64,000 nucleotides of DNA from Streptomyces luteogriseus (lineage in GTDB: Bacteria; Actinomycetota; Actinomycetes; Streptomycetales; Streptomycetaceae). Positions 1-7,885 of the stretch are shown in pieces. Made by a program: the position numbers and the translations under genes. The notes beneath the pieces were generated by a model. That model was not told the DNA's origin and did no database searches. It worked only from the letters and a program-made list of their open reading frames with translations. Each line of letters starts with the position of its first letter. Within the stretch, counting starts at the first letter, position 1. Where the stretch lies: the NCBI RefSeq assembly GCF_014205055.1, contig NZ_JACHMS010000001.1, positions 6,014,001-6,078,000 on the forward strand, in the 5' to 3' direction.

Positions 1-158
1 TCCACCCCCAGACGGTCCGCTACCGCCTGCGCCAGATCCGCGAACTGTGGGGCGACGAGATCGACGACCCCGACCGTCGCTTCGAACTGGAACTGGTGCT
101 GCGGGCGCAGCGGTTGCGGGGGGAGCTGGGGGTGGCGCGGGAGCGGCGGGGGCGGTGA
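1..158 (+). CDS. PucR-type transcriptional regulator, C-terminal end only
   Basis: The window opens inside this gene; only the last 51 codons, ending at TGA 156-158, are present. They contain the HPQTVRYRLRQI motif. This is the recognition-helix signature of the C-terminal helix-turn-helix in PucR/CdaR-type regulators, and the FasR protein at 55435-56640 carries the same kind of motif (HPNTVRYRLRRV). The tail is rich in Arg and Glu. The effector domain lies outside the window, so ligand and targets cannot be judged. It converges on the TerD-fusion gene with only 17 bp between the stop codons. Confidence 0.85.
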   Translation, partial: HPQTVRYRLRQIRELWGDEIDDPDRRFELELVLRAQRLRGELGVARERRGR

Positions 159-175
159 CCAGCGCCGCCCGGGCG

Positions 176-2194
176 TCACACCGTGGCCCGCTCCTTCCCC
201 GCCGTGCGCCCGGTGGCGGGAGCGTCCAAGTGGGCCATCACCGAGCTGTGGAAGCGGTCCACGGCATCGTCGACGCTCCGGATGAATCCGGACTCCGCGC
301 TGCCGCGGCCGCTTCCCATGCCCTTGAAGAGCGACAGCCGGAAACCGGTGATGCGGGTCGAGCCGTCCTTCGGCAGCAGATCCCCCGGTTCGGGACGCAA
401 CCGCTCCAGTGTGCCCCGCGGGCCGCCCGCCTCGCCCTCCACCAGAGTCTCGACGTGCAGGTCCGCCGGCGCTTCGGCCAGACGACGGATCAGGCGCTTG
501 GCCCAGGTCAGCGGATAGCCCTGCTCGGGCGCCGGGATCTCCACGGACGTGCGCAGCTTGGCGGTCCGCAGATCGGCGCTGATGGTGAGCAGCCCCGGCG
601 CCCCCTCGACCCGCAACTCCGCCTGGAGCCTGCCCTCCAGGCACAGCTGGTCCGCCAGGCGGGCGCGTCGGGCGCCGGGGTCGGTGCCGCGCCGGGAACG
701 CTGTGCGGGCAGCACCTTCTGCCCGAGCTCGCCCCCGAGCCGCAGGCACACCTGCCGGATGAGCCGCTCCCAGCTCTCCACGACCTCCAGGGCGCGGGGG
801 TCGCCCTGGCAGAGGGTCTCGTCGTTGATCCCGTTGCGCACGGGCACCCATGCGGCGCCCATGTTCTGGAAGCCGTGGCAACCGGAGTTGTCGTGCTGGA
901 GGTAGTGGAGCAGATCCTGGAGCAACCAGGTGCGCGCCGCGTTGCCGACGCCCTCGTGCCGGATCAGCATCTGGGCCTGGTGGGCCACTTCGGCCCAGGA
1001 GAGGTGCCACAGCGCCACCTGGTGTTTGCGGCGCCGGTCGATCTTCACGTCGACCAGCGGGCTGCCCTCCAGCGCCACGTCGTTCGACAGGGTGATCACG
1101 GCCTCGTAGCCCCGCCGGGCCGCGATGTCCATGTAGGCCTGCACCTGGTCGGACTTCAGGGGGTTGCCGTTGGTCTTGGTCTCGACGAGGGCCGTCCACA
1201 GCTTGCCCGCGCGCTCGACGCGGATCACTCCGTCGGGGCGCCGGGGTGTGTCCCCATGCGGCAGGGAGACCTCGGTGAACGTCTCCATGCGGCCGGACGG
1301 CGCGCCGAAGGGAGCGGTGATGCGCCGGCCGAACCGGGGTACGTGGGCCATCACCGACAACAGCACCGACGTGGCCCGTGTCTCCCGGTCCCGGTCGTTC
1401 TTGAGCGCCGACACCGGGAAGAGCCGTGCCTGCCTCCACGACTCGTTCTCCGCCAGGCTCTTCACCGGCGCCCTCGGCGGTGTGACCTTCTTCTTCGCGG
1501 TGCGGGGCCGAGTGGCCCGCTTCTTCGGCGCGGCTCCCTCCTCGGCCGGGCGCGGTGCGGGGACCGCCTCCAGCGTCGCCTGCGGCGGAGTGCCGGGGAT
1601 GCTCACGGCGCGCTCCCGTGCCGCCTCCGTCCCGGACTCCTCCTCCTCGTCGTCCTCGATGTCGACGCCGAAGTCCGTCGCCAGCCCCGCCAGCCCGCTC
1701 TCGTACCCCTGACCGACGGCCCGGAACTTCCACTCCTCGCCCCGCCGGTACAGCTCACCGAAGATGATCGCGCTCACCTGGCCGGCGTCCTCGATGACGA
1801 ACCGCAGGAGGCTTTCGCCCACGGCGTCGGCCAGCGTCACCTTCAGGTCGTCGAGTTCGCAGAAGCGCGCTCCCTCGTAGCGGCTCGCGGCCACGACGAT
1901 CCGCTCCACCTCGGCCGGGATCGCGGTCAGGTCGAAGCTGATCCGGTCCTCGCTGCCGTCCCCGGTCGGCTCCTTGCCGAGCAGTTGCACGCTGCCGTCG
2001 GCGGCCACCGGGTTGTTGTAGAAGTAGAAGTCGGCATCGCTGCGCACCTTGCCGTTCCCGTCCAGCAGCAGGACGGACACGTCGGCGTCGCCCTCCCCGG
2101 ACGGGCTGGACCAGCCCAGACCGACGATCGCGGAACCGACGTTCTCGCTCAGGGCCGTCAAAGACACGTTCGAGCCCATGGTCATGTCACGCAC
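176..2194 (-). CDS. TerD-domain protein fused to a PD-(D/E)XK nuclease-like domain
   Basis: 672 aa. Residues about 7-180 form a TerD domain, with the acidic calcium-binding type loop DGNGKVRSDADFYFYNN near residue 45. Residues 180-250 are a linker, acidic at first and then Lys/Ala/Pro-rich. The rest is a large C-terminal region. Around residues 320-340 it reads PDGVI, then VETKT (D321, E338, K340), which fits the D...ExK core of restriction-endonuclease-like nucleases. TerD proteins belong to the tellurite/chemical-stress Ter system. A nuclease role for the second half is inference from this motif alone. The GTG start at 2194 has a G-rich Shine-Dalgarno about 7 nt upstream; ATG 2185 and ATG 2179 are in-frame alternatives. 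It stands alone, divergent from the IclR gene. Confidence 0.8.
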   Translation of the reverse strand: MRDMTMGSNVSLTALSENVGSAIVGLGWSSPSGEGDADVSVLLLDGNGKVRSDADFYFYNNPVAADGSVQLLGKEPTGDGSEDRISFDLTAIPAEVERIVVAASRYEGARFCELDDLKVTLADAVGESLLRFVIEDAGQVSAIIFGELYRRGEEWKFRAVGQGYESGLAGLATDFGVDIEDDEEEESGTEAARERAVSIPGTPPQATLEAVPAPRPAEEGAAPKKRATRPRTAKKKVTPPRAPVKSLAENESWRQARLFPVSALKNDRDRETRATSVLLSVMAHVPRFGRRITAPFGAPSGRMETFTEVSLPHGDTPRRPDGVIRVERAGKLWTALVETKTNGNPLKSDQVQAYMDIAARRGYEAVITLSNDVALEGSPLVDVKIDRRRKHQVALWHLSWAEVAHQAQMLIRHEGVGNAARTWLLQDLLHYLQHDNSGCHGFQNMGAAWVPVRNGINDETLCQGDPRALEVVESWERLIRQVCLRLGGELGQKVLPAQRSRRGTDPGARRARLADQLCLEGRLQAELRVEGAPGLLTISADLRTAKLRTSVEIPAPEQGYPLTWAKRLIRRLAEAPADLHVETLVEGEAGGPRGTLERLRPEPGDLLPKDGSTRITGFRLSLFKGMGSGRGSAESGFIRSVDDAVDRFHSSVMAHLDAPATGRTAGKERATV

Positions 2195-2358
2195 AGGAAT
2201 CCCCCCACCTCTGCGACACCTGTGACGTGCCGCACACCGGGCACTTTAATGTGCACACCACGTGAAGGTGGGGCGCTCGCGGGTTTCCGCTCCTTGGGCC
2301 GCTGCCCATTGCCCGGGCATTCCTCTATGGCTAGCCTGTGTTCGTCATGCCGATCGCC

Positions 2359-2374
2359 TGTTGAAATCTCGAAC
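2359..2374 (+). promoter_or_regulatory. Candidate IclR operator, autoregulatory copy
   Basis: TGTTGAAATCTCGAAC, inside a longer imperfect palindrome at 2355-2381 whose outer arms are CGCCTGT and ACAGGCG. It ends 35 bp before the likely IclR start. The same 16-mer pattern recurs at 7839, 22576, 31033 (minus), 32013 (minus) and 34358 (minus), always pointing toward the gene it precedes. Confidence 0.6.
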
Positions 2375-2409
2375 ACAGGCGCCTGAGACATTTAGGGAGG
2401 GTGCCGGTC

Positions 2410-3183
2410 GTGGGACGCCTCGTACCAGCTGTGACCCGGGCTCTCGACATTCTCGAGCTCTTTCTCGACGGGGACGGGACGCTCTCCGCCCCCGACATCG
2501 TGCGCCGGCTCCAGTTGCCACGCACCACCGTGCACGAGCTGGTGACCACGCTCGCCGCCCGGAAGTACATCGTTCCGATGCCCGGTCAGCCCGGACGCTA
2601 CCGGCTCGGCGTGCGCCCCTACCAGCTCGGTGCCCGCTACTCCGAGCAGCTCGACCTCGCGGCCGAGGGCCAGCAGGTCGCCCGGACCGTCGCCGAGACC
2701 TGCGACGAGACCGTGCACGTGGCGATCCTCGAGGACACGGACGTCATCTACATCGCCAAGGTCGACTCCACGCACGCCGTGCGGATGGTGTCGGCGGCCG
2801 GCCGCAGGCTGCCCGCGCACTGCACGTCCGTCGGCAAGATGCTGCTGGCCTCCCTTCCCGAGCCGGAGCTCGCCGCGCGCATCCCCGACGGCGCCGAGCT
2901 GGTCGCCATGACCCCCAACAGCATCACCGACCCGGGCGTCCTGCGCGAGGCCCTGGCCGAGATCCGTGAGCGGGGCCTCGCCGTGGAGAACCGCGAGTCC
3001 AACCCGGACGTGTCCTGCGTGGCCGCGCCGGTCCGCGACCGCACCGGGCAGGTCGTCGCCGCCCTGTCGATCTCCGTGCCCATGATCCGCTGGAGCGAGG
3101 AGCGCCGGGCCGAGCTGGAGCAGCTCGCCGCCAAGGGCGCCGCCGAACTGTCCGAGCACCTCGGGCACCGGGGCCTCGTATGA
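2410..3183 (+). CDS. IclR family transcriptional regulator
   Basis: 257 aa. A winged helix-turn-helix fills about residues 5-65 (ALDILELF, then LPRTTVHELVTTL) and an IclR effector-binding domain follows (TCDETVHVAIL, RRLPAHCTSVGKMLLA, VSCVAAPVRD). AGGGAGG at 2394-2400 fits GTG 2410 at 9-nt spacing. GTG 2401, three codons earlier, directly abuts it and is less likely. The stop overlaps the ATG of the lactonase gene (ATGA), so the two are co-transcribed. The partner suggests that a sugar or sugar acid is the effector. A palindrome matching the recurrent sugar-gene operator lies in its own promoter. I infer it controls the arabinan/sugar regulon, but binding is unproven. Confidence 0.93.
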   Translation: MGRLVPAVTRALDILELFLDGDGTLSAPDIVRRLQLPRTTVHELVTTLAARKYIVPMPGQPGRYRLGVRPYQLGARYSEQLDLAAEGQQVARTVAETCDETVHVAILEDTDVIYIAKVDSTHAVRMVSAAGRRLPAHCTSVGKMLLASLPEPELAARIPDGAELVAMTPNSITDPGVLREALAEIRERGLAVENRESNPDVSCVAAPVRDRTGQVVAALSISVPMIRWSEERRAELEQLAAKGAAELSEHLGHRGLV

Positions 3184-4028
3184 CGACGCCGTACGAGGTG
3201 GCGGTGCGTGCCGAGGCCGAGCTCGGCGAGGGACCCACCTGGGACGCGGTGACCGGCCGGCTCCTCTGGATCGACATCCTCGGCCGCCGCCTGCACACGT
3301 ACGACCCGGCCACCGGACGCCGCACGGTGCGCCGCACGGAACAGCACATCGGCGCCGTCAAGCCGCGCGCCGGCGGCGGGCTGGTGCTGAACCTGCGCGA
3401 CGGGATCGGCCTCCTCGACCCCGACGGCGGCTTCCGCTGGCTCCACCACGAGCCGGTCCCCGGCCGCCGCGCCAACGACGCCGCCGTCGCGCCCGACGGC
3501 GCGCTCTGGGCGGGCACGATGCGCTACGACGAGGCGCCCGGGGGCGGCACGCTGTCCCGCGTCACCGGGGACGGCTCGGTCGACGTCGTGCTCGACGACG
3601 TGGCCGTCAGCAACGGCACGGGGTGGAGTCCCGACGGGCGCCTCATGTACCACATCGACTCCCCGACCCGGCGGGTCACCGTCTTCGACCACGCGGACGG
3701 GCGGATCACCGGGCGGCGGACCCTCGCCGAGATCGAGGAGGGCGATGGCTTCCCGGACGGGCTGACCGTGGATGCCGAGGGGTGCGTGTGGGTCGCCCTG
3801 TGGAAGGGGGCGGCGGTGCGGCGGTACACCCCGGACGGCGAGCTGGACCGGGTGATCGAGCTGCCGGTGTCACTGGTCACGGCCTGCGCGTTCGGCGGGG
3901 CCGACCTGAGCGATCTGTACATCACCACGGCCCGGGTGGGGCTGACCGAGCCGCCCGCGCTCGCGGGCTCCCTGTTCGTGGTGCCGGGGGCGGGGAAGGG
4001 ACTGGCGCACCCGCCGTTCGCGGGCTGA
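3180..4028 (+). CDS. SMP-30/gluconolactonase family lactonase
   Basis: 282 aa, cytoplasmic, no signal peptide. A single six-bladed SMP-30/Gluconolactonase/LRE domain spans nearly the whole protein. Likely metal ligands are the Glu in ELGEGPTW (about residue 17), the Asn in VSNGTGWSPDG and the Asp in FPDGLTVDAEG. The family hydrolyses aldonolactones (gluconate, arabinono- or xylonolactone) to aldonic acids. Translationally coupled to the IclR gene by an ATGA overlap. With the dehydrogenase at 32109 and the dehydratase at 33110 it would supply the middle of three early steps in an oxidative sugar route. The sugar cannot be read from sequence. Confidence 0.88.
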   Translation: MTTPYEVAVRAEAELGEGPTWDAVTGRLLWIDILGRRLHTYDPATGRRTVRRTEQHIGAVKPRAGGGLVLNLRDGIGLLDPDGGFRWLHHEPVPGRRANDAAVAPDGALWAGTMRYDEAPGGGTLSRVTGDGSVDVVLDDVAVSNGTGWSPDGRLMYHIDSPTRRVTVFDHADGRITGRRTLAEIEEGDGFPDGLTVDAEGCVWVALWKGAAVRRYTPDGELDRVIELPVSLVTACAFGGADLSDLYITTARVGLTEPPALAGSLFVVPGAGKGLAHPPFAG

Positions 4029-4161
4029 CGTGAAGCGGGGGGCCGTCCTCGGAACGGCGCGGGCGGCCGGTCCCCGAGGTGGCCCTTGCCCCCCCGCGTA
4101 CGCCGCCGGAGCGCGGACCCCGGACCGGGATACCTCCCGGCCCCGGCCCCAACCCCCGCCC

Positions 4162-5562
4162 TCAGCCTCCCGTCCGGTCCAGCCGCCGCAGGACCGTCCG
4201 CTCCTCCTCCGTCAGCGGCGCCCCCACCGTCGCCGGCAACGGCGGCCCGCTCAGCGTCGCCAGGACGGTCGAGGGCCGCAGAAGCCGCGTCGGCCCCGTC
4301 GTCATGCTCATCACGTCCCAGAGCGCCGACGCCGCCGGGTACGAGCCGGTCGCCGTGCGGATCACGCGGCGGGTGTAGGCGGTGACCAGACGGTCGGCGA
4401 CCCCGGGCGAGCCCCCGCGCGTCCCGGGGTACCAGACGTCCTGGCTCACCGCCATCGTCCACGCGGCCTCCACCGGCCTGGCCGCCCGCCGCTGCACACG
4501 CCGGGCGAGCCCGGGCTCGCCGAGACCGGACCGCCGCAGCTCGCGGTCCAGCTCCCGGGCGCCGAGCGCGGCCACCGACATGCCTTGTCCGTAGGCGGGG
4601 TTGAACGTGGCCAGCGCGTCACCGAGGACCACCAGGCGCTCGGGCCAGGAACGGACCTTCTCCAGGTACCGGCGGTGATTGCTGGTGCTGCGGCTGACAT
4701 GGACGTCGGTGAGCGGCTCCGCTCCGGAGATCAGCCGGCCCACGACGGGGTCGGGCAGGTCCAGGGTGTACCGGAGGAACGCGTCCGGGTCGGACGGCGG
4801 TTCGCCCCCGCCGCGCGTGCCGGCGAGGCTGACCATCCAGCGGTCCCCCTCGATCGGCAGCACCATGCCGCTGCGGCCGGGCCGTCCCTGGTACGGATCG
4901 GCCTGCACCATGGTCAGGGGGAAACGCCCGGCCCCCTCGGGGGTGCGGTAGAGACGGGTGGCGTTCACCAGACCGGCGTCCACCGTCTTCTCGCGCACGT
5001 CGTCGACGCCCAGCCGCTCCAGCCAGTGCACGATCCGGGAGCCACGTCCGCTCGCGTCCACCACGAAGTCGGCGGCGAGGTCCTCCTGCCCGGCGGCGGT
5101 CGACAGGCGCACCCCGGTCACACGCTGCCGCGACCCGGTCAGCTCCAGCACCCGCGCCGTGCGGATCACCACCCCGGTGTTGTCCAGCACGGCGCCCCGC
5201 ACCGCCCAGTCGAGCAGGGCCCGGGTGCAGGTCAGCATGCTCGGGCCGGGGTGACGCCAGCGCCGGAGCCAGCCCTCGGGCGTGAGGGCGACCATGCCCG
5301 AGCCGAGCGGTATCTCGTGCGCACCGGCGGCGAGCAGGTGCTTGCGCATGCTCACGCCCGGCACCAGGTCCTCCATGGAGGCCAGCCCGCCGGCCATGAG
5401 GAGATGCGCGTGACGTCCCTGGGGCAGGCCCTTGCGGTGCTCCGGCCCCTCGGGCAGGTCGTCGCGGTCGAGCACGACCACCTCGTCCGCGACGGCGGAC
5501 AGGGCCGCCGCGGCCAGCATGCCGGCCAGACCCGCACCGATGACGACTGCTCTACGCGACAT
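4162..5562 (-). CDS. FAD-dependent monooxygenase/oxidoreductase
   Basis: 466 aa. The N-terminal VIGAGLAGMLAAAAL is the GxGxxG dinucleotide-binding motif. The second FAD motif, LVVLGDALATFNPAYGQG, sits near residue 300, as in group A flavoprotein monooxygenases and epoxidases. There is no signal peptide. The ATG at 5562 is preceded by GAGGAG at good spacing; an upstream extension to 5703 is possible in frame but Arg-rich and unlike the family. Monocistronic, with 133 bp to the convergent lactonase stop. Substrate unknown; no biosynthetic cluster surrounds it. Confidence 0.85.
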   Translation of the reverse strand: MSRRAVVIGAGLAGMLAAAALSAVADEVVVLDRDDLPEGPEHRKGLPQGRHAHLLMAGGLASMEDLVPGVSMRKHLLAAGAHEIPLGSGMVALTPEGWLRRWRHPGPSMLTCTRALLDWAVRGAVLDNTGVVIRTARVLELTGSRQRVTGVRLSTAAGQEDLAADFVVDASGRGSRIVHWLERLGVDDVREKTVDAGLVNATRLYRTPEGAGRFPLTMVQADPYQGRPGRSGMVLPIEGDRWMVSLAGTRGGGEPPSDPDAFLRYTLDLPDPVVGRLISGAEPLTDVHVSRSTSNHRRYLEKVRSWPERLVVLGDALATFNPAYGQGMSVAALGARELDRELRRSGLGEPGLARRVQRRAARPVEAAWTMAVSQDVWYPGTRGGSPGVADRLVTAYTRRVIRTATGSYPAASALWDVMSMTTGPTRLLRPSTVLATLSGPPLPATVGAPLTEEERTVLRRLDRTGG

Positions 5563-5784
5563 GCGACTCCTCGCACTCAGCCATGAAGGCTCCTCCGCCC
5601 TGCGGGCATTCCCCGACGTCCGGCCACAGCCGCGCGCAGCGCACAACACCGCCCGCCGGCAACGGTTTCGAGCCAAGCGGGCCCCGTTCCGGACGGCTCT
5701 CACCGTACCTTCACGTACCGTGCCCGCGGCCCCCCGTGCACGTCTCGTCCGTGACTGCCGCCGGGGGCGACCTCGGGGGCGTGG

Positions 5785-7014
5785 TCAGGCGGTGAGCGAC
5801 CTGCCGTCCGTGTGGTCACACCCCAGGGCGCGGATCGCCCGGAGGTCCTCCGTGCGGCGCAGGGCCCGGGACACGGTGCCGATCTCACGCAGCAGGTCCG
5901 TGGTGTCACGGGCACCGGTTCCGTCGTCCTCCCGTGTCCGGTTCCTGGCGTCGGCCGCGTCCAGGATCGCCGCGGTGGCGGCGAGTGCCTTCGCCAGGTC
6001 GGGCGGGTGGCCGAGGGCGAGGGCGGCCTCGTGGAACCTTTCGCGCCGGTCCTCGTCGATGTGCCGGGCGAGCGGCAGCAGCACGTCGCGGATGAACGTC
6101 TCCCGGCGGACCAGCCGCAGCTCCGGTGTCGCGCGCAGCAGGAAAGGGACTCCCGTGCCGTTGACCGTCTTCATCAGCAGGTAGAGCGGCCGCAGTTCGT
6201 GGAGGGCGAGCCGGACGTGCCAGCGGCCGTGCAGGTACTGCCCGGCGTGCGGGAGGATGAAGCCGACGGCGATGAGCACGGCGGACAGGCAGGCGAGCGG
6301 CGGCGCGACGGCCGTGCTCAGCCAGTCCAGGTTCCGCCCGGACCAACGGGCCGCCACGGCACTGATCTTGGCGGCGTCGAAGAGCAACTGCGCCGCGTAG
6401 CCCACGCCGAGGAACTTCAGCCCCCAGCGCAGCAGCGAGTCGAGCCCGTCCGTGCGGACCCAGTTCCAGATCAGCCCGTTGGTGACCAGCGCGGCCACGG
6501 TGTGCGCGAGCAGGTAGAGCACGATCACTTCGCGCATGTACGGGGTGTTGGCGTAGTAGGTGTCGAGATCCCGCAGCCGCTCCTCCGGTACGTCCGCGAG
6601 AGCGAACAGCACCCACATCGCGACGATCACGCTCGAGTAGACCGCCACGACCCCCCGCATCGCGCGCCGGGTGCGGTCCGAGCGGTCGGACAGGCCGTTG
6701 CGCCAGGAGATGATCAGCAGCAGGCAGAAGGCGCAGAACGCGGTGAGCAGCGAGTAGACCCAGGGGCCGGAGAAGTTCGCCACCCCGGTGAGCCGGTTGA
6801 CCCGGGCGATCGTCGACGGCGCCACGAAGACGAACACCGCGCAGGCGAGCAGCAGCAGCCCGCCGACCGCGCGCAGCATCGGGTCCTTCCAGAGCCGGAT
6901 GATGCTCGGCAGTTTGATGGCCAGGGCGGCGGCGAGGACCCCCGCGGGGATCCACCAGAAGTTCGGATAGAACTGGTTGACGAACTCGGCCGGGGTCAGC
7001 GCCACCGTCGTCAC
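5785..7014 (-). CDS. Multi-pass membrane protein, MAB_1171c type
   Basis: 409 aa. The N-terminal two thirds hold about seven or eight hydrophobic segments (for example GVLAAALAIKL, VGGLLLLACAVFVFVA, LLTAFCAFCLLLII). The C-terminal third is cytoplasmic, charged, and rich in Arg and Ala. The layout matches the actinobacterial MAB_1171c-like putative transporters commonly coupled to ImmA/IrrE proteases. GTG 7014 overlaps the stop of the upstream protease gene (GTGA), so translation is coupled. Function of the family is not established; a sensor or substrate role for the protease is speculation. Confidence 0.8.
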   Translation of the reverse strand: MTTVALTPAEFVNQFYPNFWWIPAGVLAAALAIKLPSIIRLWKDPMLRAVGGLLLLACAVFVFVAPSTIARVNRLTGVANFSGPWVYSLLTAFCAFCLLLIISWRNGLSDRSDRTRRAMRGVVAVYSSVIVAMWVLFALADVPEERLRDLDTYYANTPYMREVIVLYLLAHTVAALVTNGLIWNWVRTDGLDSLLRWGLKFLGVGYAAQLLFDAAKISAVAARWSGRNLDWLSTAVAPPLACLSAVLIAVGFILPHAGQYLHGRWHVRLALHELRPLYLLMKTVNGTGVPFLLRATPELRLVRRETFIRDVLLPLARHIDEDRRERFHEAALALGHPPDLAKALAATAAILDAADARNRTREDDGTGARDTTDLLREIGTVSRALRRTEDLRAIRALGCDHTDGRSLTA

Positions 7015-7622
7015 GGCGCCGCACCTCCTCGCGGTCCCCGGTAGCCCAGCGACCGCTGCAGGGGTTCGAGGGGGACGTCCGGACCGCGTCCGCCCGGCAG
7101 CAGCGCCCGGCAGCGCGCCGCCAGCTGATGTCCGAAGGCATCGGCCTCGGACTCGTCCCGTTCCCGGGAGCCGTCGCGGGCGGCCACGGCCAGCGCGACG
7201 TCCTTCCACCCCGGCCGGTCGGCGAACGCGTCGGCCGCCGCCGCACCCGCCCCCTGGTGATGCCGGTGCCCCGCGTGCAGATGCCACAGCTCGTGCCCGA
7301 GTATGACCAGTTGCTGCACGGCCTCGGCCCGTTCCTCGACGATGACGAGGTCGAAGTCCTGGAACTCCACCCACAGGCCGGTCACTTCGATCTCGTCCGG
7401 GAAGCGTTCGAAGCGCAGCTCGACGGGCCGCCCGCCGCGCCGGGTGCTCATCTCCTCGCACAGCGCCCGGCACAACGACCGTACGTCGGTGGGGCACCGG
7501 GGTCTCGCCCCGACCGCGGTGGCGAGCTCGGCGGCCAGGCCGCGCATGGCCGAGCCCCTGCGCGGGCGCCTGAACGCGGCGGTGACTCGGGCGGCCCTGG
7601 TCCGCGCGCCCGCGATGTCCAT
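7011..7622 (-). CDS. ImmA/IrrE-type metallopeptidase
   Basis: 203 aa. The zinc-protease signature HELWH lies at residues 110-114 (ILGHELWHLHAGH), with a downstream acidic ESEADAFGHQLA helix that could carry the third ligand. Such proteins cleave repressors (ImmA with ImmR, IrrE with DdrO) or act in toxin-antitoxin-like pairs. No XRE repressor gene is adjacent, which is unusual for classical ImmA pairs. GGGGGAG just upstream supports ATG 7622. First gene of a two-gene operon with the membrane protein. Confidence 0.85.
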   Translation of the reverse strand: MDIAGARTRAARVTAAFRRPRRGSAMRGLAAELATAVGARPRCPTDVRSLCRALCEEMSTRRGGRPVELRFERFPDEIEVTGLWVEFQDFDLVIVEERAEAVQQLVILGHELWHLHAGHRHHQGAGAAAADAFADRPGWKDVALAVAARDGSRERDESEADAFGHQLAARCRALLPGGRGPDVPLEPLQRSLGYRGPRGGAAP

Positions 7623-7787
7623 CGCTCCCCCTTCTCACCGCCGGCCCGTCGACCGACGACGGGGCCCTGCCGGCGCGTCCGAGACTACGCGCCCGAAAGT
7701 GTGCGCGTCATGCGATCCGACGTCCGATGTTCAACGGAGAACGACCGTTCCCGCCCGGAACGTCCTGTCCGGAATCCGGCCGGACCA

Positions 7788-7854
7788 TTGACGCGCAAGC
7801 GCTTCGAATTTACGGTCCCGTTCGAAGTAACGAGCGGCATCCGAAATACCGAAC
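7788..7854 (+). promoter_or_regulatory. Promoter and tandem operators of the sugar ABC/arabinofuranosidase operon
   Basis: -35 TTGACG (7788-7793), 17-bp spacer, -10 TACGGT (7811-7816). A GTTCGAAG half-site (7820-7827) covers the expected start point, and ATCCGAAATACCGAAC (7839-7854) follows 19 nt later. The block is nearly identical to the arabinanase promoter at 22526-22591, including the preceding GACCA and the first spacer bases. Confidence 0.7.
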
Positions 7855-7885
7855 GGTCTCTGATCATCGATGGTAAGGGCAGGGC

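Noticed and set aside
47..2386. Long plus-strand open frame opposite the TerD-fusion gene
   Set aside because: Arg/Ala/His-rich composition with no domain. The minus-strand frame has proper TerD and nuclease-like motifs; high G+C makes such antisense frames routine.
4162..7622. Natural-product biosynthetic cluster around the FAD monooxygenase
   Set aside because: No synthase, carrier protein, tailoring set or resistance gene is next to it.
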